Positions 16,083 to 24,260 of a DNA stretch of 64,000 bases are shown here, in pieces. The position numbers and the translations under genes are program-made. Under the pieces are notes generated by a model. That model worked only from the letters and a program-made list of their open reading frames with translations, made no database searches and was not told the DNA's origin. Every line of letters begins with the position of its first letter. Within the stretch, counting starts at the first letter, position 1. The DNA comes from Vibrio campbellii CAIM 519 = NBRC 15631 = ATCC 25920 (lineage in GTDB: Bacteria > Pseudomonadota > Gammaproteobacteria > Enterobacterales > Vibrionaceae): the NCBI RefSeq assembly GCF_002163755.1, contig NZ_CP015863.1, forward strand, positions 186,001-250,000, read 5' to 3'.

Positions 16083-16862
16083 ATGACGGACACAAGTGTG
16101 CAATCAAATACAGCGTTAGATAACGACACTACCCACTTTGGTTTTACCACAGTGGCAAAAGACGAAAAAGTGACCAAAGTTGCCGAAGTTTTTCACTCAG
16201 TGGCAGCGAAATACGACATCATGAATGACTTGATGTCCGGCGGCGTTCACCGCCTTTGGAAGCGATTCACTATTGATTGCAGTGGCGCTCGTCCAGGTCA
16301 ACGTGTTCTTGACCTAGGTGGTGGTACTGGCGACCTGACGGCGAAATTCTCGCGCATTGTTGGCGACCAAGGTCACGTGATTCTAGCGGACATCAACAAC
16401 TCAATGCTGAATGTAGGCCGTGACAAACTGCGCGACAACGGCATTGTAGGTAACGTGCATTACGTGCAAGCGAACGCAGAAGAACTGCCGTTCCCAGATG
16501 ATTACTTTGACGTGATCACGATTAGCTTCTGTCTACGTAACGTAACTGATAAAGACAAAGCGCTGCGCTCTATGTTCCGCGTATTGAAGCCAGGTGGTCG
16601 TCTGTTGGTGCTTGAGTTCTCTAAACCAATCCTAGACCCACTATCCAAAGTGTACGACGCTTACTCTTTCCACCTGTTGCCGAAAATGGGTGAGCTAGTG
16701 GCAAATGACGCAGACAGCTACCGTTACCTAGCAGAATCTATCCGCATGCACCCAGACCAAGCTACGCTGGAAGACATGATGAAAGAAGCGGGCTTCGAAA
16801 ACACCAAATACTATAACCTAACGGGTGGTATTGTGGCGCTGCATCGCGGCTACAAATTCTAA
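16083..16862 (+). CDS. ubiE: Ubiquinone/menaquinone biosynthesis C-methyltransferase UbiE
   Basis: The start MTDTSVQSN, with AAGAGGAATCAG upstream, gives 259 residues, close to E. coli (251). SAM-binding motif I is VLDLGGGTGDLTAKF (~75-90), and DVITISFCLRNVTDK and RVLKPGGRLLVLEFS are also present. It performs the SAM-dependent C-methylation shared by the ubiquinone and menaquinone pathways. It is first in a run with ubiJ (12 bases later) and ubiB. Confidence 0.97.
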   Translation: MTDTSVQSNTALDNDTTHFGFTTVAKDEKVTKVAEVFHSVAAKYDIMNDLMSGGVHRLWKRFTIDCSGARPGQRVLDLGGGTGDLTAKFSRIVGDQGHVILADINNSMLNVGRDKLRDNGIVGNVHYVQANAEELPFPDDYFDVITISFCLRNVTDKDKALRSMFRVLKPGGRLLVLEFSKPILDPLSKVYDAYSFHLLPKMGELVANDADSYRYLAESIRMHPDQATLEDMMKEAGFENTKYYNLTGGIVALHRGYKF

Positions 16863-16873
16863 GGATAAGCGGT

Positions 16874-17509
16874 ATGCCATTTGAACCTCTTATCACTGCC
16901 GTTATTGAAACGACGCTAAATACGCTGATTAAAGACGATCCTGAATTGGGTCGTCGTTTGTCACGTCTTAAAGGTCAGGTGATTCAAATTCACCTCAAAG
17001 AAATCAACAAGACATTGACGTTCATCTTCAGCCAGCAAATCGATGTTTTAGGTAATTACGAAGGTCAGCCAGACTGTTATTTGTCACTGAATCTAAGCGT
17101 GTTGCCTGAGTTGCGCGATCAAGCCAACATCACTCGCCTGATCAAGCAAGATAAACTTGAGCTTGAAGGTGACATTCAATTGGCACAGAAATTCTCTCAA
17201 TTGATGGTGGATTGCAAACCTGATATCGAAGAATGGTTGTCTCGCGTGACAGGTGATGTCGTGGCACATACCTTTGTGCAAGGCACAAAAAACGTCGGTG
17301 GTTTCTTTGCCTCTCAAGCAGAAAAACACCAACGTCATCTTGCTCAAGTGGTAACAGAAGAGTGGAAACTGGCGCCAGCACCGCTGGAAATCGCCCACTT
17401 CTGTGATCAAGTGGATGACGTTCGCAGTCAAGCTTCTCGTGTTGAAGCGCGCCTAAACGCACTACTAAACAAGTTCGACTCGGATAAGCCTGCGCTGGAG
17501 AACTCATGA
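16874..17509 (+). CDS. ubiJ: Ubiquinone biosynthesis accessory protein UbiJ (SCP2 domain)
   Basis: 211 residues. The N-terminal ~110 form an SCP2-like lipid-binding domain (IKDDPELGRRLSRLKGQVIQ, DCYLSLNLSVLPEL). The C-terminal ~45 are a charged coiled coil (VDDVRSQASRVEARLNALLN). UbiJ carries hydrophobic ubiquinone intermediates in the soluble Ubi complex. The gene overlaps ubiB by four bases (ATGA), so the two are translationally coupled. Confidence 0.93.
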   Translation: MPFEPLITAVIETTLNTLIKDDPELGRRLSRLKGQVIQIHLKEINKTLTFIFSQQIDVLGNYEGQPDCYLSLNLSVLPELRDQANITRLIKQDKLELEGDIQLAQKFSQLMVDCKPDIEEWLSRVTGDVVAHTFVQGTKNVGGFFASQAEKHQRHLAQVVTEEWKLAPAPLEIAHFCDQVDDVRSQASRVEARLNALLNKFDSDKPALENS

Positions 17510-19140
17510 CGCCAGCAGAAATAAAACGCTTATACCAAATCATTAAAGTTCAGCTGGAATACGGCTTGGATGAGTTGCTGCCTGATCATCAATTGACTAA
17601 AGCGCCGCTTTTGATGCGCAAAAGCCTATTCTGGATTAAGAACAAGCACCCAGAGAAACCGCTGGGTGAACGTCTTCGTCTCGCTCTGCAAGAACTTGGT
17701 CCGGTTTGGATTAAGTTCGGTCAGATGATGTCGACTCGTCGCGATCTTTTCCCTCCGCATATCGCTGATCCTCTTGCGCTTTTGCAAGACCAAGTTGCAC
17801 CATTTGATGGGCAGTTAGCAAAAGAACAAATGGAACTCGCTCTGGGCGGTCCGTTGCAAAACTGGTTTACTGAATTTGATATTAAACCGTTAGCGTCCGC
17901 GTCGATTGCCCAAGTGCATACAGCGCGATTAAAAGACACTAACCAAGAAGTTGTATTAAAGGTCATCCGTCCAGATATTCGTCCGGTCATTGATTCAGAT
18001 CTAAGACTGATGCACCGAATGGCGCGTATAGTCGCCGGAGCGATGCCTGAAGCACGTCGTTTAAAACCCGTCGAAGTGGTTCGCGAGTACGAAAAAACCT
18101 TACTTGATGAACTCGATTTACGTCGTGAAGCGGCGAACGCGATTCAACTGCGTCGCAACTTCGAAGGCAGCGAAGAGCTTTACGTACCAGAAGTTTTTCC
18201 TGACTTTAGTAATGAAACTGTCATGGTTTCTGAGCGAATATATGGCATCCAAGTCTCTGATATTGAAGGCTTGGAAGCGAATGGCACCAATATGAAATTG
18301 CTCGCGGAACGCGGCGTGAGTGTGTTCTTCACTCAGGTGTTCCGAGACAGCTTTTTCCATGCAGACATGCACCCGGGTAACGTATTCGTTAAGCCGGAGC
18401 ATCCAGAGAACCCGATGTGGATTGGGCTGGATTGCGGGATCGTTGGGGCACTTAATACGGAAGACAAACGCTATCTGGCGGAAAACTTCCTCGCTTTCTT
18501 CAATCGTGACTACCGCCGCGTAGCGGAATTGCACGTTGATTCGGGCTGGGTACCAGCTGATACCAATGTCGATGAATTTGAATTTGCGATTCGCATTGTG
18601 TGTGAGCCAATCTTTGCCAAGCCACTTTGTGAGATCTCTTTCGGTCACGTATTGTTGAACCTGTTCAACACAGCGCGTCGATTCAATATGGAAGTGCAGC
18701 CGCAGCTTGTATTGCTACAAAAAACGCTGTTGTACGTCGAAGGTCTGGGCCGCCAGTTGTACCCGCAACTTGATTTGTGGGAGACCGCTAAGCCTTTCCT
18801 TGAAGAATGGATGATGAACCAAGTTGGTCCGCAAGCTTTAGTGAATGCCATTAAAGACCGCGCGCCGTTTTGGGCAGAAAAGTTACCGGAACTGCCGGAG
18901 CTGCTTTACGATAGCCTGAGACAAAGTAAAGCCATGAATCAACGCATGGATCAGCTTTATCAAGGTTACCGTCACAGCAAGCGTCAGCAGGCGACAGGAA
19001 AGTTTTTATTTGGCGTTGGAGCCACTTTAGTCGTATGCTCGGCAATATTGGTGGATAACGCTTATGAGCAGCTATCGATTGCTAGCGGTATCGCAGGGGT
19101 CACATTTTGGCTGCTTAGTTGGCGAGCTTATCGTCGATAG
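17506..19140 (+). CDS. ubiB: Ubiquinone biosynthesis kinase-like protein UbiB
   Basis: 544 residues, the usual length. The atypical ABC1/ADCK/UbiB kinase signature KFGQ lies in VWIKFGQMMSTRRDLFP (~66). It continues with an Ala-rich loop (PLASASIAQVHTA), EVVLKVIRPDI (ATP-binding Lys), HADMHPGN (catalytic loop) and DCGIVG (metal Asp). Two C-terminal membrane segments (~500-540) anchor it to the inner membrane. It is needed for ubiquinone synthesis, probably by extracting intermediates using ATP. Confidence 0.97.
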   Translation: MTPAEIKRLYQIIKVQLEYGLDELLPDHQLTKAPLLMRKSLFWIKNKHPEKPLGERLRLALQELGPVWIKFGQMMSTRRDLFPPHIADPLALLQDQVAPFDGQLAKEQMELALGGPLQNWFTEFDIKPLASASIAQVHTARLKDTNQEVVLKVIRPDIRPVIDSDLRLMHRMARIVAGAMPEARRLKPVEVVREYEKTLLDELDLRREAANAIQLRRNFEGSEELYVPEVFPDFSNETVMVSERIYGIQVSDIEGLEANGTNMKLLAERGVSVFFTQVFRDSFFHADMHPGNVFVKPEHPENPMWIGLDCGIVGALNTEDKRYLAENFLAFFNRDYRRVAELHVDSGWVPADTNVDEFEFAIRIVCEPIFAKPLCEISFGHVLLNLFNTARRFNMEVQPQLVLLQKTLLYVEGLGRQLYPQLDLWETAKPFLEEWMMNQVGPQALVNAIKDRAPFWAEKLPELPELLYDSLRQSKAMNQRMDQLYQGYRHSKRQQATGKFLFGVGATLVVCSAILVDNAYEQLSIASGIAGVTFWLLSWRAYRR

Positions 19141-19188
19141 ACGTTAAACTCTTGAAATAATTTTGTTTAAAGACCCGAGGTAAAAAGA

Positions 19189-19437
19189 ATGGGTGGTATC
19201 AGTGTTTGGCAACTTCTAATCATTGCTGTAATTGTTGTATTGCTATTCGGAACTAAGAAACTACGCGGTATCGGTGGCGATCTGGGTGGTGCCGTTAAGG
19301 GCTTCAAAAAAGCAATGAGCGAAGATGAGCCTGCGAAGAAAGACGACAAAGACGCAGACTTCGAGCCAAAAAGTCTAGAAGAGCAGCAAAAGAAAGAAGC
19401 AGCTCCTGAATCGAAAAAAGACAAAGAGCAGGCGTAA
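19189..19437 (+). CDS. tatA: Twin-arginine translocase subunit TatA
   Basis: 82 residues. A short N-terminal membrane helix (ISVWQLLIIAVIVVLLFG) is followed by FGTKKLRGIGGDLGGAVKGF (hinge and amphipathic helix) and an acidic/lysine-rich tail. TatA oligomers form the transport pore for folded, twin-Arg-signalled proteins. It is preceded by a purine-rich ribosome site (ACCCGAGGTAAAAAG) and starts tatABC, 48 bases after ubiB. Confidence 0.97.
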   Translation: MGGISVWQLLIIAVIVVLLFGTKKLRGIGGDLGGAVKGFKKAMSEDEPAKKDDKDADFEPKSLEEQQKKEAAPESKKDKEQA

Positions 19438-19440
19438 AAC

Positions 19441-19839
19441 GTGTTTGATATCGGTTTTTGGGAACTGGTATTAATATCTGTTGTTGGTCTGGTTGTTCTT
19501 GGTCCCGAGCGTTTGCCACATGCCATCCGCAGTGTCTCTCGTTTTGTCGGTGCAGCGAAGAGTATGGCAAACAGCGTCAAAGACGAGTTGTCACACGAGC
19601 TGAAAGTTCAAGAACTGCAAGAAAACTTGCGCAAAGCTGAGCAAATGGGGATGGATGATCTGTCTCCTGAGCTGAAATCTTCGGTCGAAGAATTGAAAAA
19701 AGCGGCGCAATCTGTAAACCGCCCTTACGCGGAGCCAACCAAATCAGAAGCGGAGTCTAAACAAGAGGCACCAGCGACTGAAACCGTTGAGAAAGCGGAA
19801 GAGATTAAGGTTACAGCGGCAGATAAGAAAGCCGAATAG
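19441..19839 (+). CDS. tatB: Sec-independent translocase subunit TatB
   Basis: 132 residues from a GTG three bases after the tatA stop. MFDIGFWELVLISVVGLVVL, GPERLPHAIRSVSRFVG and a long amphipathic, charged C-terminus are typical of TatB, which with TatC forms the signal-peptide receptor. A terminator-like hairpin lies between it and tatC. Confidence 0.96.
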   Translation: MFDIGFWELVLISVVGLVVLGPERLPHAIRSVSRFVGAAKSMANSVKDELSHELKVQELQENLRKAEQMGMDDLSPELKSSVEELKKAAQSVNRPYAEPTKSEAESKQEAPATETVEKAEEIKVTAADKKAE

Positions 19840-19850
19840 TCTCATTAGGA

Positions 19851-19880
19851 GGAGCTACTAGTGATTGGTAGCTCCTTTTT
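19851..19880 (+). terminator. Intra-operon hairpin between tatB and tatC
   Basis: GGAGCTAC and GTAGCTCC form an 8-bp stem with a 9-base loop, followed directly by TTTTT. It looks like an intrinsic terminator inside an operon whose products work in fixed ratios. Partial read-through would lower tatC relative to tatA and tatB. Confidence 0.72.
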
Positions 19881-19907
19881 GATCAGGTTTTAAAAAAGAG
19901 GTTTGCC

Positions 19908-20657
19908 ATGTCTACCGTCGAGCAGACACAACCTTTAATTAGTCATTTATTAGAACTTCGCAACCGACTGCTTAAAGCCATTGCTGCAGTATTGGTGGTG
20001 TTTGTTGGACTAATTTACTTCTCTAACCACATCTATGAGTTTGTCTCAGCGCCTTTGGTAGAGCGTCTACCTGAAGGTGCTACGATGATTGCAACCGATG
20101 TGGCTTCACCGTTTTTCACGCCTTTGAAGCTAACCTTGATTGCTTCGGTGTTTATTGCGGTGCCGTTTATCTTGTACCAAGTGTGGGCATTTGTTGCACC
20201 GGGCTTATACAAGCATGAACGTCGATTGATCATGCCATTACTGTTCTCTAGCTCACTGCTGTTCTACTGCGGTGTGGCGTTTGCTTACTTCGTGGTATTC
20301 CCACTGGTGTTTGGCTTCTTTACCGCCATCTCTCTTGGTGGGGTGGAGTTCGCAACCGACATCTCGAGTTACCTCGACTTTGTACTGGCGCTGTTTATGG
20401 CGTTTGGTATCGCGTTTGAAGTACCTGTGGCGATAATCTTGCTATGTTGGACTGGCGCAACCACACCACAAGACTTGAAAGAGAAGCGTCCATACATCAT
20501 CGTGTGTGCGTTTATTGTCGGTATGCTATTGACGCCGCCGGATATGATCTCGCAAACCCTTTTAGCAATCCCTATGTGTTTGCTGTTTGAGGTAGGCTTG
20601 TTCTTCGCACGTTTCTACACACGTAAAGACGACGAACAAGAAGAAGTGGAAGAGTAA
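19908..20657 (+). CDS. tatC: Sec-independent translocase subunit TatC
   Basis: 249 residues with six membrane helices. Family blocks are present: QPLISHLLELRNRLLKA (the conserved cytoplasmic N-terminus with the receptor Glu), VSAPLVERLP, SPFFTPLKLT, LYKHERR, FGIAFEVPVAI and LTPPDMISQTLLAIPMC. TatC recognises the twin-Arg signal. An AAAAAAGAGG ribosome site lies upstream. A strong terminator at 20674 ends the operon. Confidence 0.97.
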   Translation: MSTVEQTQPLISHLLELRNRLLKAIAAVLVVFVGLIYFSNHIYEFVSAPLVERLPEGATMIATDVASPFFTPLKLTLIASVFIAVPFILYQVWAFVAPGLYKHERRLIMPLLFSSSLLFYCGVAFAYFVVFPLVFGFFTAISLGGVEFATDISSYLDFVLALFMAFGIAFEVPVAIILLCWTGATTPQDLKEKRPYIIVCAFIVGMLLTPPDMISQTLLAIPMCLLFEVGLFFARFYTRKDDEQEEVEE

Positions 20658-20673
20658 CTCCAAACATCAATAT

Positions 20674-20703
20674 TAAAAAAGCGGCGCACAGCCGCTTTTT
20701 TAA
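20674..20703. terminator. Bidirectional terminator after tatC
   Basis: AAAAAAGCGGC-GCACA-GCCGCTTTTTT is a G+C-rich stem with As before and Ts after. It can end tatC from the left and the small minus-strand genes from the right. Confidence 0.88.
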
Positions 20704-20712
20704 CTTCAATCA

Positions 20713-20829
20713 TCACCTGATTCGTCTGATGTGCCCGCATTGAGAACAGACATATACTTCTTTAATTCCAATCAATTTTTGAAACCAACTGCGCTGTTGA
20801 CGTTGTAAATACACTCCGTGATTACACAT
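20713..20829 (-). CDS. 38-residue Cys/His zinc-ribbon-like protein, copy 1
   Basis: The start MCNHGVYLQRQQ is chosen because AGGA lies six bases upstream and the paralogue next to it starts at the same place; a 60-residue frame is less likely. The product has Cys2/His4, then GIKEVYVCSQCGHIRRIR with CxxC. Together they could form one small zinc-binding knuckle. It aligns almost end to end with the 40-residue product at 20977-21099. I know no function. It lies between tatC and the TatD-family gene on the opposite strand to tatABC. Confidence 0.6.
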   Translation of the reverse strand: MCNHGVYLQRQQRSWFQKLIGIKEVYVCSQCGHIRRIR

Positions 20830-20976
20830 TGCTAATCCTATCTTTCTTATTTTATAAGCCGGCTGGTATTTTATGTAAAACAATGCATAACTCAATAGGA
20901 CTAACTATATAGTTGAGTATGAGATTGTATGATTATGAAATGATTGGTTTGTAGCACTAAATTATCCATACCAAGA

Positions 20977-21099
20977 CTATGTAATTTTGCGGATGTATCC
21001 ACATTTAGTGCAAATGTAGATCTCTTTAATGCCGATCAGTCTTTGCAGTAGCGTGTGCTTTTGATGTTTTAGGTAAATACCATGCTGGCAAGTATTCAT
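20977..21099 (-). CDS. 40-residue Cys/His zinc-ribbon-like protein, copy 2
   Basis: ATG with AAGGTGG upstream, then 40 codons to TAG: MNTCQHGIYLKH at the start and LIGIKEIYICTKCGYIRK near the end. Pairing with copy 1 (CNHGVYL...LIGIKEVYVCSQCGHIR) shows conserved CxxH/CNH, GIKE(V/I)Y(V/I)C and CxxCG(H/Y)IR. Conservation of the protein rather than just the DNA supports real coding. The DNA just upstream reads YCPHIRQGG in the same frame, hinting at the tail of a third, decayed copy. Confidence 0.6.
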   Translation of the reverse strand: MNTCQHGIYLKHQKHTLLQRLIGIKEIYICTKCGYIRKIT

Positions 21100-21241
21100 C
21101 GATTGCCCACCTTGTCGAATGTGTGGGCAATATTTTAAGAAGGACAGGAGTTACATCTCAATAGCACATTATTTATACTTTCAAATATAATGCCATGAAA
21201 TATAAGAAGTTGTTTGATTTTAACTTATATAAGTGCGGGTA

Positions 21242-22006
21242 TTAGCTCAGGTTAAACAATGCCTCAGCATTTTTGGTCGTTAGAGTATCAATCACTTCAA
21301 GGCTTTCCCCACGCAGTTCCGCCACGCGCGCTGCCACCAGAGAAGTGTAAGCCGGCTCGTTGCGTTTACCACGATGCGGTACCGGTGCAAGGTAAGGACA
21401 GTCTGTTTCTAGAATCACCCAATTCATGTCCAGATGCGGGATAACCTTATCCATACCGCCATTTTTAAACGTAGAGACACCACCCAGACCTAAGTGGAAC
21501 CCAAGCTCATTGATCGCTTGCGCTTCTTCTACGCTGCCACCAAAACAGTGGAATACACCACGCAAGCTGCCATCTTGTTCTTGACGAAGTAAGGTCAGCG
21601 TTTCTTCAATTGAGTCACGTGTGTGGATAACGACAGGTAAATTCATCTCTTTTGCCCAGTTTAACTGAGTCACAAACGCCATCTCTTGTTCTGCTCGGAA
21701 GGTTTTATCCCAGTAAAGATCGATACCGATTTCACCCACTGCAATGAAGTTGTGCTTTTCAAACCAGCCACGAATGATTGCTAGTGTTTGCTCGACATTG
21801 CCATCTACGTAACATGGATGCAAACCCATCATAGAACGACAAATCTCAGGATAAGCTGCCTCGGTTTTTAGCATCGGCTCAATAGATTCAAGATCGATGT
21901 TCGGCAGCAGAATTTTATCAATGCCTTGTTCTAAAGCGCGCTTCACCACCTCGTCGCGGTCGTTATCAAATTCGCTAGCGTAAATATGAGCGTGAGTATC
22001 GATCAT
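21242..22006 (-). CDS. TatD-family metal-dependent DNase/hydrolase
   Basis: 254 residues. TIM-barrel amidohydrolase-type motifs are intact: MIDTHAHIYA (HxH metal ligands), AVGEIGIDLYW (Glu), PVVIHTRDS (His), GVFHCFGG (His) and ILETDCPYLAP (Asp). TatD-type enzymes are Mg-dependent 3'-exonucleases acting in DNA repair and on oxidised or single-stranded DNA. The name comes from linkage to tatABC; here it is on the other strand and separated by the two small Cys/His genes. YcfH and YjjV paralogues are the alternative names. Confidence 0.9.
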   Translation of the reverse strand: MIDTHAHIYASEFDNDRDEVVKRALEQGIDKILLPNIDLESIEPMLKTEAAYPEICRSMMGLHPCYVDGNVEQTLAIIRGWFEKHNFIAVGEIGIDLYWDKTFRAEQEMAFVTQLNWAKEMNLPVVIHTRDSIEETLTLLRQEQDGSLRGVFHCFGGSVEEAQAINELGFHLGLGGVSTFKNGGMDKVIPHLDMNWVILETDCPYLAPVPHRGKRNEPAYTSLVAARVAELRGESLEVIDTLTTKNAEALFNLS

Positions 22007-22192
22007 GGTTAGTCTCTATGGGTTATCGGTGCATGGAATTAGTGAGAAGTATACTTGAGTGTGAGTGCTGGGTCATTTTCGGTTTTTTTCATGCCGTTTT
22101 TCCATATTGCTGCTCGCAAGGTGCATCAAGAGTGATATGATTTTGCCACCAGATGATTTGATCATCGTAACCTTCCAGACAAGGAGAAAGTG

Positions 22193-23254
22193 GTGTCTGT
22201 ATCAATTCAAGGTCCATTCCCTGCACGCCGTATGCGTCGTATGCGTAAGCACGATTTTAGTCGTCGTCTGATGGCTGAAAACCAAGTTTCAGTAAACGAT
22301 TTGATTTACCCAATGTTCATCCTGATGGGCAAAGATCGTCGTGAAAGTGTTGAATCGATGCCGAGTGTAGAACGTTTGTCGATTGATTTAATGCTAGAAG
22401 AAGCACAATACCTAGCAAACTTAGGCGTACCAGCAATCGCGCTTTTCCCTGTCGTAAACCAAGACGCTAAAAGTTCATGTGCTGCTGAAGCTTACAACCC
22501 AGAAGGTTTGGTTCAGCGCGCAGTACGTGCATTAAAAGAGCACGTGCCTCAAATCGGCGTGATCACAGATGTGGCACTCGACCCATTCACTACACATGGC
22601 CAAGATGGCATCATCGATGAAGATGGCTATGTAATGAATGATGAGACAACTGAAGTACTTGTAAAACAAGCGCTGTCTCATGCAGAAGCGGGTGCAGATG
22701 TGGTGGCACCATCAGACATGATGGATGGTCGTATTGGTAAAATCCGTGAAGCACTAGAAGAAGCGGGTCACATCCATACTCAGATCATGGCTTACTCTGC
22801 GAAGTACGCATCAAACTACTACGGTCCATTCCGTGACGCAGTTGGTTCATCAGCGAACCTAAAAGGCGGCAACAAGAAAAACTACCAAATGGATCCTGCG
22901 AACACGGATGAAGCGCTACATGAAGTGGCTCTCGACATCAATGAAGGCGCAGACATGGTGATGGTTAAGCCAGGCATGCCTTACCTTGATGTGGTTCGCC
23001 GAGTGAAGACTGAGCTTCAAGTTCCAACCTTCGCTTACCAAGTTTCTGGTGAATACGCGATGCACAAAGCGGCCATAATGAATGGTTGGTTGAAAGAGCG
23101 TGAGACTGTGATGGAATCGCTTCTTTGCTTCAAGCGCGCAGGTGCTGATGGCATCCTGACTTACTTCGCGAAAGATGTAGCAGAATGGCTAGCGGAAGAA
23201 AACGCACAAACTGCAGAGCACTTAGTGAAAGCGCAAGAAGCGGCAGACGAGTAA
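22193..23254 (+). CDS. hemB: Delta-aminolevulinic acid dehydratase (porphobilinogen synthase)
   Basis: GTG at 22193 is preferred over the GTG one codon earlier because AGGAG then sits six bases upstream. The 353-residue product begins MSVSIQGPFPARRMRR. DVALDPFTTHGQDG has Asp residues in place of the zinc cysteines, so this is the Mg-dependent type. The Schiff-base lysines lie in MAYSAKYAS and MVMVKPGMPYLDV. It condenses two aminolevulinates in tetrapyrrole synthesis. Confidence 0.97.
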   Translation: MSVSIQGPFPARRMRRMRKHDFSRRLMAENQVSVNDLIYPMFILMGKDRRESVESMPSVERLSIDLMLEEAQYLANLGVPAIALFPVVNQDAKSSCAAEAYNPEGLVQRAVRALKEHVPQIGVITDVALDPFTTHGQDGIIDEDGYVMNDETTEVLVKQALSHAEAGADVVAPSDMMDGRIGKIREALEEAGHIHTQIMAYSAKYASNYYGPFRDAVGSSANLKGGNKKNYQMDPANTDEALHEVALDINEGADMVMVKPGMPYLDVVRRVKTELQVPTFAYQVSGEYAMHKAAIMNGWLKERETVMESLLCFKRAGADGILTYFAKDVAEWLAEENAQTAEHLVKAQEAADE

Positions 23255-23276
23255 TTATCGCTCAATGAGAAAAGCC

Positions 23277-23299
23277 AGACCGACAATTGTTGTCGGTCT
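23277..23299 (+). terminator. Hairpin after hemB
   Basis: AGACCGACAA and TTGTCGGTCT form a long perfect stem 22 bases after the hemB stop, with no T-run. Together with the repeat immediately following it probably ends hemB transcripts. Confidence 0.6.
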
Positions 23300-23300
23300 G

Positions 23301-23359
23301 AATATACCCAAGTACCCTCAAGACGGAATACAAACGGCTTGAAGTTACTTGGGTATATT
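23301..23359. repeat. Imperfect inverted repeat of a Vibrio intergenic type
   Basis: AATATACCCAAGTACCCTCA on the left mirrors TTGAAGTTACTTGGGTATAT on the right, around a short centre. A shorter hairpin with the same CCCAAGTAA...TTGGGTAT theme occurs after dtd at about 47303. Probably a dispersed palindromic repeat; copy number cannot be judged from one window. Confidence 0.55.
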
Positions 23360-23379
23360 TATTTCTGGAGAGTGAGACA

Positions 23380-23814
23380 ATGACAATGCTGATTCGTGAA
23401 GGCACGCTGGAAGAAGCGATCCAAGTGGTGGCTCGTGTCACTGAGTTTGCTCGTGGTGAAACGGTTGAATCTATGGCGGAGCGCCTTGGAGAGAAAAAGA
23501 GCCTAATCTTAGTGGCTGAGAAAGCTGGGACGATCCTTGGTTTTAAAATTGGCTACGAATTAGATAATTACACCTTCTACAGTTGGTTTGGTGGCGTGGC
23601 CCCAGAAGCGCGCAATGAAGGTGTGGCGCAGATGTTGTTGGAAGCACAAGAAGACTGGGTCGCTGAGCAGGGTTATAAAACGTTAAAAGTAAAATCGCGC
23701 AACCAATTTCCTGCCATGCTTCGTCTATTGCTAAGAAATGACTATATTATTGAAAAAATTGAAGAAAATTCGAATTTGCGTGAGTCTCGAGTCCACTTCA
23801 TTAAAGCGCTATAA
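23380..23814 (+). CDS. GNAT-family N-acetyltransferase
   Basis: 144 residues with GGAGAG upstream of the ATG. The GNAT fold is indicated by SLILVAEKAGTILGFKIGY (strands 2-3), YSWFGGVAPEARNEGVAQML (acetyl-CoA-binding V.P..R..G.a..Ll block) and KTLKVKSRNQFPAMLRLLLR near the end. The acceptor is unknown. It lies between hemB and ryhB as a single gene with its own terminator. Confidence 0.88.
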   Translation: MTMLIREGTLEEAIQVVARVTEFARGETVESMAERLGEKKSLILVAEKAGTILGFKIGYELDNYTFYSWFGGVAPEARNEGVAQMLLEAQEDWVAEQGYKTLKVKSRNQFPAMLRLLLRNDYIIEKIEENSNLRESRVHFIKAL

Positions 23815-23819
23815 AAAAT

Positions 23820-23840
23820 AAATGAGATTTTTTCTCATTT
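23820..23840 (+). terminator. Terminator of the acetyltransferase gene
   Basis: AAATGAG-ATTTTTT-CTCATTT, a 7-bp stem right after the stop and just before the ryhB promoter. Confidence 0.6.
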
Positions 23841-23845
23841 AGTTG

Positions 23846-23876
23846 TTGACTGTCAAATGAGAATCATTATTATTAA
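23846..23876 (+). promoter_or_regulatory. ryhB promoter with overlapping Fur box
   Basis: TTGACT (23846-23851) and TATTAT (23868-23873) are spaced by 16 bases. TGAGAATCATTATTA at 23858-23872 matches the 7-1-7 Fur consensus TGATAATNATTATCA at all but two positions and covers the -10 region. This is the expected arrangement for iron repression of ryhB. Confidence 0.85.
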
Positions 23877-23879
23877 ACC

Positions 23880-24116
23880 TGTCTTAGGGAATGAGGAAAG
23901 TTCACAAGGACGTTGATTTGCTAATTAACTGCAGTTTATTAACTGAGTGTTGAGAAGGTGATGAAACAATTTTCCCAGAACTTGCACGAATTCTTTTTGA
24001 CACGACATTGCTCACATTGCTTCCAGTGTAATTTATAGCTTCTTGGTTAAGCTGCCATACAAATGGAAATAGCTTCACCACTTCTGCTAGGCGACCCAAT
24101 TGGGTCGCTTTTTTCT
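23880..24116 (+). ncRNA. ryhB: RyhB iron-responsive small RNA
   Basis: The core at 24001-24027 contains CACGACATTGCTCACATTGC, identical to the conserved pairing region of enterobacterial RyhB. The RNA ends at a strong terminator, GCGACCCAATTGGGTCGC plus Ts (24091-24116). The start is inferred from the promoter, giving roughly 235 nt, the long form reported for Vibrio rather than the ~90 nt of E. coli. With Hfq it lowers expression of iron-using proteins when iron is scarce. The minus-strand frame at 23902-24099 is an antisense shadow. Confidence 0.93.
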
Positions 24117-24260
24117 TTTCTGAGATTTCTAATTGACGCCTCTATTGGCAACTTTTCCACATGACATGATCATTTTAGGATCGTTGATCTTTTCGCCTGT
24201 TGGTATTTATTTTTAATAAAAACAAGTGTTTATTGCTGTGTTTTGTTGGTTTTATTTCCG

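Noticed and set aside
23902..24099. 65-codon minus-strand frame
   Set aside because: It is antisense to RyhB, which is identified by its conserved core, Fur box and terminator.
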